This document shows positions 47,518-56,212 of a stretch of 64,000 bases of DNA, piece after piece. The notes beneath the pieces were generated by a model, which saw only the letters and a list, made by a program, of their open reading frames with translations, did no database searches and was not told where the DNA came from. Position 1 is the stretch's first letter, and every line of letters begins with the position of its first letter. Made by a program: the position numbers and the translations under genes. The stretch comes from Burkholderia savannae. Its GTDB lineage: Bacteria > Pseudomonadota > Gammaproteobacteria > Burkholderiales > Burkholderiaceae. The stretch is taken from contig NZ_CP013418.1 in the NCBI RefSeq assembly GCF_001524445.2, positions 2,046,001 through 2,110,000 of the forward strand, read 5' to 3'.

Positions 47518-48888
47518 TTACAGCGTCAGCTCGAACGAGCGCGCGAGCAGGCCCGGCAGCCTCGCGCCGCCCGTCGGCCGCTCGCCCCACGATTCGTCGC
47601 TCAGCAGCACTTCCGGCGTCGCGCCGAGCTGCTCGAGCTCGCCGCCGAGCAGCCGGTACAGGCTGTCGTCGAAGCGCATCGCATCGACGGGCGCGACGAT
47701 CCTGCCGCCTTCGGCCCAGAACGTCGCGAAGCGCGTCATCCCGGTGATCCGGCAATTCATCTTGTCCGAGAAATTCAGATACCAGAGATTGCCGATGTAG
47801 AGGCCCGTGTCGAGCGCCGCGAGCACGTCGGCGTCGGCGAGCGCGCCGCCCGCGATCGACAGCGTCTCCGGCATCTCGTCCGCAGACGCGCCGTTCGGGC
47901 TCAGGCCGTGCTCGCGCGCGGTGCGCGCGCTCACGAGCCGCCCCGCGCTGCGCCCCTCGACGACGAGCGGCACGCTGTCGCGGCGATAGCCGTCCGCGTT
48001 GAACGCGGGCGCGACGCCGAGCGAAAAATCCTCGGTGATCGTCACGCGCGGATCGAGCGCCGCCTCGCCCGCGTGCAGCCGGTGCAGGCTGCTGCGCGCG
48101 CTCGCGTTCGCGCGCGCCGAAAAGCCGTCCCAGCGCAGCAGGCGGACGATCTCCGCGACCGCGGCCGGCGCGAGATACGCGCGGTAGCGGCCGGGCGCGA
48201 GCGCCTTCGGCGCGCGGCCGAGCACCGGCAAGCGCGCGGCGGCCTCCTCGACCTTGCGCGCGAACGCGGCGTCGCTCCACGCGTCGCCCGCGTAGACGGT
48301 CTTGATCGCACGGCCGCTCGGGTCGTACAGCGACCAGCTGAAATCGAAATTCTCCACCTCGTGCCAGCCGCGGCTGCCCGCCGACGACGCGAAGCCGCGC
48401 ACGAGCGAGCCGCCCGCGTAGAAGCCGACGAAGTCGAGCCCGCGCGCCGCTTCGGCGACGACGCGCGCGAGCGCGTCGGGGTCGGGCAGGCTGCCGGCGC
48501 GGCGGGTCGACTGCCGCCACGTCGACGTATCGAACAGCAGATGCGGATCGTCGGGCGCGTCGCGCAGGCCGTCGCGCAGCGTCGCGAGCGCATCCGCGAG
48601 CTCGGGCACGTCCGTCGCCGGATCGCCGCTCACCGTCTGCGTGAACGACGCCTGCCGCGCGTGCGCCACGAGCCGCACGCCGAGCTTGCCTTGCAGCACG
48701 CGCCCGGTCTGGCGAATTCTGCCCGCGTTGAAGCGGATGAAATCGGACGTCTCGCCGGCGAACCACAGCAGCACCGTCTCGCCCGGCTGCTTCAGTCGTT
48801 CGGCTTCGTCCGCGAGCCGCGCGAAATGCGCGTGCCAGTCGATCGGGGCGATCGGGGCCGCGCGCCCCGGCTTCGCGAAGTCGGTCAT
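47518..48888 (-). CDS. TldE/PmbA-like metalloprotease subunit
   Basis: A 456-residue protein of the TldD/PmbA fold, length as in E. coli TldE/PmbA (450). It lacks the HExxxH motif, as TldE does, and is expected to pair with the TldD-like protein encoded immediately upstream into a heterodimeric protease that threads unfolded peptides. Segments such as GFYAGGSLVRGFASSAGSRG and the C-terminal TGLYIGNLWYLNFSDKMNCR belong to the family. Its ATG and the tldD stop share one base (TGATG). Characterised TldD/E removes the microcin B17 leader and degrades CcdA. This pair looks divergent and is probably additional to a housekeeping set. Confidence 0.85.
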   Translation of the reverse strand: MTDFAKPGRAAPIAPIDWHAHFARLADEAERLKQPGETVLLWFAGETSDFIRFNAGRIRQTGRVLQGKLGVRLVAHARQASFTQTVSGDPATDVPELADALATLRDGLRDAPDDPHLLFDTSTWRQSTRRAGSLPDPDALARVVAEAARGLDFVGFYAGGSLVRGFASSAGSRGWHEVENFDFSWSLYDPSGRAIKTVYAGDAWSDAAFARKVEEAAARLPVLGRAPKALAPGRYRAYLAPAAVAEIVRLLRWDGFSARANASARSSLHRLHAGEAALDPRVTITEDFSLGVAPAFNADGYRRDSVPLVVEGRSAGRLVSARTAREHGLSPNGASADEMPETLSIAGGALADADVLAALDTGLYIGNLWYLNFSDKMNCRITGMTRFATFWAEGGRIVAPVDAMRFDDSLYRLLGGELEQLGATPEVLLSDESWGERPTGGARLPGLLARSFELTL

Positions 48889-50321
48889 CACGCGCCTCCG
48901 AACACGTCGACGTCGGCGAACACGCAGGCGGGCGACGCGTGGCCGACACGGATGATCTGCGCGGGCTCGCCCTTGCCGCAGTACGGCGTGCCGTACACGC
49001 GGAACGTGCTCGCGTCGCCGACCGCGCGCAGGCTGCGCCAGAAGCTCGCGGAAACGCCGCGATAGTTCGGCCGCTTGACGACCTGCGTCAGCTCGCCGTT
49101 TTCGATCAGTTGCCCGAATTCGCAGCCGAACTGGAATTTGTTGCGGTGATCGTCGATCGACCACGACGTGTTCGTGCGCATCATGACGCCGCGCTCGATG
49201 CCCGCGACGAGCGCCTCGAACGAATGCGAGCCGGGCTCGACGTTCAGGTTCGCCATCCGGTCGATCGGCGGCCGGTTCCAGCTCGACGCGCGCGCGTTCG
49301 CGACGCCCGGCAAGCCCGCACGCGCCTGCGACAGCGCGCCGCCGAGCGGCCGCTCGAGCACGCCGTCGCGGATCAGGTATTGCTTGCGCGCGGCGCTGCC
49401 GTCGTCGTCGAACGCGTACGACGCCGCCTCGCCGGGCATCGCGGGATCGAACGTGACGTTCAAGAGCGGCGAGCCGTACCGGTACGAGCCGAACATCTCC
49501 GGCTTCACGAAGCTCCAGCCCGCGAAATTGCGCTCGTCGCCGAGAATCCGGTCGAGCTCGAGCGGGTGGCCGATCGATTCGTGGATCTGCAGCATCATCT
49601 GGTCCGGCATCAGCAGCAGGTCGCGTGTTCCGGCGGGGCAGTTCGGCGCGGCGAGCAGTTGCAGCGCCTCGCCGGCGACGCGCGCGCCCGCGCCGTCGAA
49701 GCCGTAGCGCGCGAGCACGTCGAGGCCGCCCTGCGCGAGCGTGCCCGCGTTGCCGAGCGTGCGCACCTGCGTATCGCCGCGCGCGTGCGCGACGACGCTC
49801 AGCTGCGGCATCACGTGGCGAAAGCGCTGATCGATCCGCACGCCGTCGCTCGTCACGTAGAGCTGATCGGCATGCACGAGCATCACGCCCGCCGTGCGCT
49901 CGACGATCCGCGCATCGACGGCCGCCGCCGCGCATTCATGCGCGAGGCGCTCGATCCATTCCGCGCGGGACGGCAGCGCCTCGTCCGCGTGCGGCGACGC
50001 ATAGCCGCCGCTCGCGTCCGGCCGCGCAACCGCGCGATGGTCGATCAGCGACAGCGCCGCGCTCGCCTTCGCGCGCGCGGCGGCCGCATCGAGCGCCGCC
50101 TGCAGGCCGGCCGCCGACAGATCGGCCGTCGCCGCGTAGCCGGCGCCCGCGCCCGACCACGCAATCAGCATCGCGCCGCGGTCGCGCACGCTCGCGAGCG
50201 GCTGCGCGACGTCGTTGCGCACCGCGTGTTCGTCGATCCGTTCGTCGACGACGCGCAGCGACCAGAAATCGGCGTCGCTGCGCAATAGTCGGGCGGCTTG
50301 CGCCCAGCGTTCGTCAATCAT
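48888..50321 (-). CDS. tldD: TldD-like zinc metalloprotease subunit
   Basis: A 477-residue TldD homologue (E. coli TldD has 481). The catalytic HExxxH is intact in MMLQIHESIGHPLELDRILG, and the family's late segments are present (NLNVEPGSHSFEALVAGIER; FGCEFGQLIENGELTQVVKR with a metal-ligating Cys). TldD with TldE degrades small, mostly unstructured peptides in the cytoplasm. The ATG at 50321 overlaps the end of yejF by eight bases, tying it to the peptide importer; such linkage of a TldD/E pair to a Yej transporter suggests that imported peptides are its substrates. A GTG-like opening at 50339 adds six residues and is less likely. Confidence 0.9.
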   Translation of the reverse strand: MIDERWAQAARLLRSDADFWSLRVVDERIDEHAVRNDVAQPLASVRDRGAMLIAWSGAGAGYAATADLSAAGLQAALDAAAARAKASAALSLIDHRAVARPDASGGYASPHADEALPSRAEWIERLAHECAAAAVDARIVERTAGVMLVHADQLYVTSDGVRIDQRFRHVMPQLSVVAHARGDTQVRTLGNAGTLAQGGLDVLARYGFDGAGARVAGEALQLLAAPNCPAGTRDLLLMPDQMMLQIHESIGHPLELDRILGDERNFAGWSFVKPEMFGSYRYGSPLLNVTFDPAMPGEAASYAFDDDGSAARKQYLIRDGVLERPLGGALSQARAGLPGVANARASSWNRPPIDRMANLNVEPGSHSFEALVAGIERGVMMRTNTSWSIDDHRNKFQFGCEFGQLIENGELTQVVKRPNYRGVSASFWRSLRAVGDASTFRVYGTPYCGKGEPAQIIRVGHASPACVFADVDVFGGA

Positions 50322-51948
50322 CCGCCCTCTCTCGCACACTGCGCCGCGGCGTCAGCATCGACGACGCCAGCAGCGACCGCGTATACGGGTGCGACGGCGC
50401 GCCCAACACGTCCAGCGTGTCGCCCGCCTCGACCACGCGCCCTTCCTTCATCACGAGCACCCGATGGGCCATCGCCCGCATCACCGCCAGGTCGTGCGTG
50501 ATGAACAAGTAGCTGAGTTTGTACTTTTTTTGGAGATTCGTCAGCAGGTTCAACACCTGTTTCTGGATCGACACGTCGAGCGCGCTCGTCGGCTCGTCGA
50601 GCACGAGCAGTTCCGGCTCGACCGCGAGCGCGCGCGCGATCGCGATCCGCTGCCGCTGGCCGCCGGAAAACTCGTGCGGATAGCGCAGCATCGCCTCGGC
50701 AGGCAGGCCGACTTCCTGCAACAGCCCGGCGATCCGCGCACGCCTCGCGTCGCCGGTGACTTCCGGCCGATGCACGGAAAGCCCCTCGCCGACGATCTGC
50801 TCGATCGTCATCCGCGGCGACAGCGAGCCGAACGGGTCCTGGAACACGACCTGCATGCGCCGGTACAGGCCGCGCCGGCCGCGCGCCGAGCGCAGCGCTT
50901 CGAGCGGCAGCCCGTCGATCTCGATTCCGCCCGCCGCCGGCCGCTGCAGCCCGAGCACGGCGGACGCGAGCGTCGATTTGCCCGACCCCGATTCGCCGAC
51001 GATGCCGATCGTCTCGCCGCGCCGCAGCGCAAACTGCGCGTCGTGCACCGCGCGAAACGTCGTCTTGCCGAACAGCGCGCGCCAGCCTTTCGGCGCGATC
51101 CGGTAATCGACCGCGAGCGACTTGACGTCGAGGATCGTCCGCGCGGACGGCGCGACGGTTTCGATCGCGCGCTGCGGCTCGCTGTCGAGCAGGCGCTGCG
51201 TATACGGATGCTGCGGATTCGCGAACAGCGCATCGGTGTCGCCCGTCTCGACGAGCTCGCCGTGCTCCATCACCGCGACGCGCTGCGCGAAGCGCCGCAC
51301 GAGATTCAGATCGTGCGTGATCAGCAGCACCGCCATCCCGCGCGCCGCCGCCTCCTGCTCCTGCAGCTCGATCAGCAGATCGACGATCTGCTCGCGCACC
51401 GTCACGTCGAGCGCGGTCGTCGGCTCGTCGGCGAGCAGCAGGCGCGGCCGGCACGCGAGCGCCATCGCGATCATCGCGCGCTGCCGCTGGCCGCCCGACA
51501 GTTGATGCGCGAAGCTGTCGATCCTGCGTTCGGGCTCCGGAATGCCGGTGCGCCGCAGCAGCTCGATTCCGCGCGCGCGCGCCTCGCCCGGCCGCAACCC
51601 TTCGTGCAGCCGCAGGCTTTCGGCGATCTGCTTGCCGATCGTGTAAAGCGGGTTGAGCGCCGTCATCGGCTCCTGGAACACCATCGCGATGTCCGCGCCG
51701 CGGATGCCGCGCATCTGCTGCTCGGTCTTCGTCAACAGGTCTTCGCCGTCGAACAGCATCCGTCCGGACAGCGTCGCGTGCTGCACGAGCCGCAGGATCG
51801 ACAGCGCGGTGACACTCTTGCCCGAGCCGGATTCGCCGACGAGCGCGACGCGCTCGCCGCGCGCGATCGACAGACTCAGTTCGCGCACCGCGATCTTCTC
51901 GCCGAACGCCGCGGAGAAACCGTCGATTTCGAGAAGCGGCCGGTTCAT
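50314..51948 (-). CDS. yejF: Peptide ABC importer dual ATPase, YejF
   Basis: A 544-residue protein with two complete ABC ATPase domains (about 5-265 and 280-530). Walker A is GESGSGKSVT in the first and GESGSGKSTLA in the second; ABC signatures are LSGGQRQRAM and FSGGQRQRIA, with Walker B LLLADEPTTALDV and LLVLDEPTSALDV. The fused dual-ATPase form and gene order yejA-B-E-F match the E. coli Yej system, which imports peptides including microcin C. It overlaps yejE by four bases and tldD by eight. Confidence 0.93.
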   Translation of the reverse strand: MNRPLLEIDGFSAAFGEKIAVRELSLSIARGERVALVGESGSGKSVTALSILRLVQHATLSGRMLFDGEDLLTKTEQQMRGIRGADIAMVFQEPMTALNPLYTIGKQIAESLRLHEGLRPGEARARGIELLRRTGIPEPERRIDSFAHQLSGGQRQRAMIAMALACRPRLLLADEPTTALDVTVREQIVDLLIELQEQEAAARGMAVLLITHDLNLVRRFAQRVAVMEHGELVETGDTDALFANPQHPYTQRLLDSEPQRAIETVAPSARTILDVKSLAVDYRIAPKGWRALFGKTTFRAVHDAQFALRRGETIGIVGESGSGKSTLASAVLGLQRPAAGGIEIDGLPLEALRSARGRRGLYRRMQVVFQDPFGSLSPRMTIEQIVGEGLSVHRPEVTGDARRARIAGLLQEVGLPAEAMLRYPHEFSGGQRQRIAIARALAVEPELLVLDEPTSALDVSIQKQVLNLLTNLQKKYKLSYLFITHDLAVMRAMAHRVLVMKEGRVVEAGDTLDVLGAPSHPYTRSLLASSMLTPRRSVRERADD

Positions 51949-53060
51949 CGCGGACCTCCTCCGAACGCCGAGCCGCGCGTGCGCGTATCGAGCGCGTTGC
52001 GCAGCGCGTCGCCCATGAACGTGAGCAGCAGCAGCGTGACGACGAGCGCCGCGAACGCCGACATCGAGATCCACCACGCGTCGAGATTGTTCTTCCCTTC
52101 CTGCAACAGCTCGCCCAGGCTCGGCGTCGGCGGCGGCACGCCGAGACCGAGAAAATCGAGGCTCGTCAGCGACAGGATCGCCGCGCTCATCCGGAACGGC
52201 AGGAACGTGATGACGGGCGTGAGGCTGTTCGGCAGCACGTGCCGCCAGATGATCTGCCAGTTCGTGAGCCCCATCGTGCGCGCGGCCTTCACGTAGTCGA
52301 GCGCGCGGTTGCGCAGGAACTCCGCGCGCACGTAGTCGGACAGCACGAGCCAGCCGAACATCGACAGCAGGACGAACAGCAGCCACAGCGTCGGCTCGAA
52401 GATCGCCGCGAAGATGATCAGCAGGTACAGGTCGGGCAGCGCGCTCCAGATCTCGATCAGGCGCTGCCCGATCAGATCGGCGCGGCCGCCGTAGAAGCCC
52501 TGCAACGCGCCCGTGAGCACGCCGATCGTGACGCCCGACACCGTCAGCGCGATCGCCATCAGCACCGACAGCCGGAAGCCGTACAGAAGACGCGACAGCA
52601 CGTCGCGGCCGAACTGGTCGGTGCCGAGCCAGTTGCTCGCGGACGGCGGCGCCGGATACGGGCGCGACGCGAAATAGTCGATCGTGTCGTAGCGATAGCG
52701 GTTCGGCGGGTAGATCGCGAAGTTGCCGTTCGCTTCGATCTTCGAGCGGATGTACGGATCGAGATAATTCGTCTTCGCCGGAAAATCGCCGCCGAACTGC
52801 GCCTCCGGATAATCCTTCAGGATCGGAAAATAATAATGCCCTTCGTAGCGGACGACGAGCGGCCGGTCGTTGGACAGCACGTCGGCGAACAGGCTGATCG
52901 CGAACAGCGCGGCGAAGATCACGAGGCTCCAGTAGCCGAGCCGCTGGCTGCGAAAGCGCAGCCACGTGCGCCGCCACGGCGACGGCGACGCCGCGCACGC
53001 GACGCACGCGGGATCAGTGGTCCACGCGGTGGAATTGGATGCGGGGGTCGACGAGGACAT
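51945..53060 (-). CDS. yejE: Peptide ABC importer permease, YejE
   Basis: A 371-residue inner-membrane permease. A long N-terminal region precedes the first helix (about residue 45), and a periplasmic domain of about 80 residues (YEGHYYFPILKDYPEAQFGG onward) is typical of YejE. The EAA loop with RTMGLTNWQIIWRHVLPNSL contacts the ATPase. The ATG at 53060 lies 47 bases inside the 3' end of yejB, an unusually long overlap. Confidence 0.92.
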   Translation of the reverse strand: MSSSTPASNSTAWTTDPACVACAASPSPWRRTWLRFRSQRLGYWSLVIFAALFAISLFADVLSNDRPLVVRYEGHYYFPILKDYPEAQFGGDFPAKTNYLDPYIRSKIEANGNFAIYPPNRYRYDTIDYFASRPYPAPPSASNWLGTDQFGRDVLSRLLYGFRLSVLMAIALTVSGVTIGVLTGALQGFYGGRADLIGQRLIEIWSALPDLYLLIIFAAIFEPTLWLLFVLLSMFGWLVLSDYVRAEFLRNRALDYVKAARTMGLTNWQIIWRHVLPNSLTPVITFLPFRMSAAILSLTSLDFLGLGVPPPTPSLGELLQEGKNNLDAWWISMSAFAALVVTLLLLTFMGDALRNALDTRTRGSAFGGGPR

Positions 53061-54066
53061 AGCAGACGTCAGCGATGAGTTTAGTGACGAGACCGATCAG
53101 CGTGAACAGGAACAGCGAGCCGAGCACGACCGGATAGTCGCGGCGGATCACCGAGTCGTACGACAGTTGCCCCATGCCGTCGAGCGAGAACAGCGTCTCG
53201 ATCAGCAGGTTGCCGTTCAGGAACGCGCCGACGAACGCGGCGGGCAGGCCGGTGACGAGCGGAATCGCCGCGTTGCGCAGCACGTGCTTCCACAGCACGT
53301 CGCGCTCGGGCGCGCCCTTCGCGCGCGCGGTCAGCACGTATTGCCGGCCGATCTCTTCGAGAAACGTGTTCTTCGTCAGGATCGTGACGATCGCGAAGTT
53401 GCCGACGACCGATGCGGTGACGGGCAGCACGACGTGCCACAGATAATCGAGCGCCTTGCCGAGCGCGGTGAGCTCGTCGAAGTTGTCCGACGTGAGGCCG
53501 CGCATCGGGAACACCTGCCAGAACGTGCCGCCGCCGAACAGCATCAGCAGCAGCACGCCGAGCACGAAGCCGGGAATCGCGTAGCCGGCGAGCACGAGCA
53601 CGCTCGTCACGGTGTCGAAGCGCGAGCCGTTGCGCACGGCCTTCGCGATGCCGAGCGGCACCGAGATCAGATACGTGAGGATCACGGTCCAAAGCCCGAG
53701 CGTGATCGATACCGGCAGCTTCGAGCGGATCACGCCCCACACGCTCTCGTGCGCGTAGTACGACTGCCCGAGATCGAACGTCGCGTAGCTCTTCAGCATC
53801 ATCACGTAACGCGTGAGCGGCGGCTTGTCGAAGCCGAACTGCTTCTTGATCTGCTCGATCTGCTGCGGATCGACGCCCTGGCTGCCGTGATAGCCGCCCC
53901 CGCCGCCGCCCGCCTCGCCGCCGCGCGCGGTGCCGTGGCGCAGTTGCGTCAGCACCTGCTCGACCGGGCCGCCCGGCACGAACTGCGTGACGACGAACGT
54001 GATCGTCACGACGCCGACGAGCGTCGGCACCATCAGCAGCAATCGTCTGAGAATGTATGCAAGCAT
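53014..54066 (-). CDS. yejB: Peptide ABC importer permease, YejB
   Basis: A 350-residue permease of the DppB/OppB type with six helices: N-terminal YILRRLLLMVPTLVGVVTIT, a periplasmic loop with a Gly-rich stretch (about residues 50-60), and the EAA motif in TARAKGAPERDVLWKHVLRN. It partners YejE in the channel. The ATG at 54066 is 12 bases after the yejA stop. Confidence 0.93.
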   Translation of the reverse strand: MLAYILRRLLLMVPTLVGVVTITFVVTQFVPGGPVEQVLTQLRHGTARGGEAGGGGGGYHGSQGVDPQQIEQIKKQFGFDKPPLTRYVMMLKSYATFDLGQSYYAHESVWGVIRSKLPVSITLGLWTVILTYLISVPLGIAKAVRNGSRFDTVTSVLVLAGYAIPGFVLGVLLLMLFGGGTFWQVFPMRGLTSDNFDELTALGKALDYLWHVVLPVTASVVGNFAIVTILTKNTFLEEIGRQYVLTARAKGAPERDVLWKHVLRNAAIPLVTGLPAAFVGAFLNGNLLIETLFSLDGMGQLSYDSVIRRDYPVVLGSLFLFTLIGLVTKLIADVCYVLVDPRIQFHRVDH

Positions 54067-54078
54067 CGTCGCTCCCCG

Positions 54079-55995
54079 CTAGGCGGCCGGTTCCGGCTCT
54101 TGCGCAACCGCGCCGGCCGCCGGCTTCTTCCTGAACCAGTAATCGATGATCCAGTCCTCGTATTGATAGGATGCCGGAATGACCGGCGGATGCCCATACG
54201 TCGTCTTGTAGGCGATCCGCGCGTTCGGCAGGTAATACTGCGGCACGAGGATGTACAGGTTGATCAGCACGCGGTCGAGCGCGTGCGTCGCCGTCTTCAG
54301 CTCGTCGAGCGTGTTCGCCGCGAGCGCCGCTCGGATCAGCGCGTCGACCGCCTTCGAGCGCACGCCCGGGTAGTTCTCCGAACCGACTTCCGACGCCGCC
54401 GCGCTGCCGAAGCGGCGCACGAGCTCGGCGCCGGGAATCGTGACGGGCGGATAGATGAGCGTCGTCATGTCGTACTGGAAGTTGTCGAGGCGCTTCTGAT
54501 ACAGCGCGCTGTCGATCTCGTGCATGTGCGCATGGATGCCGAGCATCCCGAGCGCCTGGATGTACGGCAGGATCAGCCGGTCCATGCCCGGCTCGTCGTC
54601 CATGATCTCGATCGTCATCGCCGTGCCGCTCGCGTCGCGCAGCGCGCCGTCGCGATAGTGCCAGCCGGCCTGCGCGAGCAGGTCGCGCGCCTCTTTCAGG
54701 TTCGCGCGCAGCGAGCCGGGCGGCACCGTCGACGGCTGCTTGACCATCGGGCCGAACACTTCGGGCGGCAGTTCCGCGCGAAACGGTTCGAGCAGCGCGA
54801 GCTCCTCGCTGCTCGGCATTCCGGACGCGCCGAACGGGCTCGCCTCCCAGAAGCTGTTCGTGCGGCGATATTGCCCGTAGAACATCATCCGGTTCATCCA
54901 GTCGTAATCGAACGCGAGCGCAAGCGCATGACGCACGCGAGCGTCGCGGAACTTCGGTTCGCGCATGTTGATGAGGAAGCCCTGCATCTGCGCGGGGCCG
55001 TCCGGGAACTCACCCTTCTTCAGCATGCCGTTTCGGAAGTTCTTGCCGACGTAGCGGCGCGCCCATTGCGTCGAGCTGTATTCCATCCGCACGTCGACAT
55101 CGCCCGCCTTGAACGCTTCGAGCATCGTGTATTGATCGAGATACAGCTTGAACGACACGCGCGCGAAGCGGAACATCCCGCGCCGCGTCGGCAGATCGGC
55201 CGCCCAGTAACGCGGATTGCGCACGTAGGCGATCTGCTTGTCGTTCTTGCGCTGCTCGATCAGGTACGCGCCGCTCGCGATCGGCGGCTCGCTCACGATC
55301 TGGTCGAACGGCGGCCGCGTGCCGTCCGCCCGCATCCCCCATTTCGGCGAGAACACCGGCAGGTCGCCCGCGATCAGCGGAGCCGCGCGTTCGGGGCGCT
55401 TGAAGTCGAAGCGCACCGTCAGCCGGTCGACAACCGTCGCGCGCTTGATGACCGCGAACTGCGCGTTGACGAGCGGCGACGCCTGCGGGCTCGTCAGCAT
55501 GTCGAACGAATACTTGACGTCGGCCGCGGTGATCGCCTCGCCGTTCGAGAAGCGCGCGGCCGGATTGATGTGGAACGTCGCCGAGCCGCCGTCGGGCGCG
55601 ACGTCGACGTTGTCCGCGATCAGCGGATATTCGGAGGCGAGCTCGTCCCAGCTGCGCTGCATCAGCGTGTCGAACATCAGGTTCTGGATGTCCGGCGCGG
55701 GCGAGCCGCGCACGAGGAACGGATTCAACGAGTCGTAGCTCTGCGCCTCGTTGTAGTTTTCGAAATTCAACGGGCCGTCGTTCGGCGCGTCGGGGTCCGC
55801 ATAATCGAAATGCGTGAAGGTCGGCGGATACTTCGGCTCGCCGTATTGCGCGAGCGCCGTGGCGGCGAGCGCGTGCGACGGCGCGGCGGCGCTTGCGACG
55901 AGCATCCCGCACGCGATGGCCGCGATCCGCACGGCCGCCCAAGCGCGCATCGCCCAGCTCGCGTCGAACGGCAAACGCAACTTCGTTGGTCTCAT
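54079..55995 (-). CDS. yejA: Periplasmic peptide-binding protein, YejA
   Basis: A 638-residue solute-binding protein of the SBP family 5 (OppA/DppA fold) and of YejA length. The N terminus carries a signal peptide after a short basic region (hydrophobic run about residues 20-45, ending in SHALAA). Family segments include WDELASEYPLIADNVDVAPD and YSFDMLTSPQASPLVNAQFA. It delivers substrate to YejBEF. The ATG at 55995 has AGGTGA close upstream. A terminator at 56135-56180 separates it from the receptor gene, so it should have its own promoter at about 55996-56134. Confidence 0.93.
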   Translation of the reverse strand: MRPTKLRLPFDASWAMRAWAAVRIAAIACGMLVASAAAPSHALAATALAQYGEPKYPPTFTHFDYADPDAPNDGPLNFENYNEAQSYDSLNPFLVRGSPAPDIQNLMFDTLMQRSWDELASEYPLIADNVDVAPDGGSATFHINPAARFSNGEAITAADVKYSFDMLTSPQASPLVNAQFAVIKRATVVDRLTVRFDFKRPERAAPLIAGDLPVFSPKWGMRADGTRPPFDQIVSEPPIASGAYLIEQRKNDKQIAYVRNPRYWAADLPTRRGMFRFARVSFKLYLDQYTMLEAFKAGDVDVRMEYSSTQWARRYVGKNFRNGMLKKGEFPDGPAQMQGFLINMREPKFRDARVRHALALAFDYDWMNRMMFYGQYRRTNSFWEASPFGASGMPSSEELALLEPFRAELPPEVFGPMVKQPSTVPPGSLRANLKEARDLLAQAGWHYRDGALRDASGTAMTIEIMDDEPGMDRLILPYIQALGMLGIHAHMHEIDSALYQKRLDNFQYDMTTLIYPPVTIPGAELVRRFGSAAASEVGSENYPGVRSKAVDALIRAALAANTLDELKTATHALDRVLINLYILVPQYYLPNARIAYKTTYGHPPVIPASYQYEDWIIDYWFRKKPAAGAVAQEPEPAA

Positions 55996-56134
55996 CGTCA
56001 CCTGCGTACGATCGCATCGGCGCTGTGCCGACGCAGAGTCAATTCTCGCGCGACGCGGCGGCATGAACAGCAACGCGCGTCCAGTCCCGTTTCGTCGCTG
56101 TTTGCCTGCTGCATCGCAGTACTCCGGCATCGGA

Positions 56135-56180
56135 TAAAAAGAGGCCGCTCCAAAGGGGTGGTTAGGGAAGCGGAGCGGCC
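56135..56180 (-). terminator. Rho-independent terminator after the TonB-dependent receptor gene
   Basis: Perfect nine-base arms GGCCGCTCC (56143-56151) and GGAGCGGCC (56172-56180) around a 20-base loop. Read on the minus strand the stem is followed by CTCTTTTTATCC, a T tract, just after the receptor stop at 56213. Confidence 0.85.
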
Positions 56181-56212
56181 CGTCGAATGCCAAAGGACGA
56201 TGCGAAACGGCG

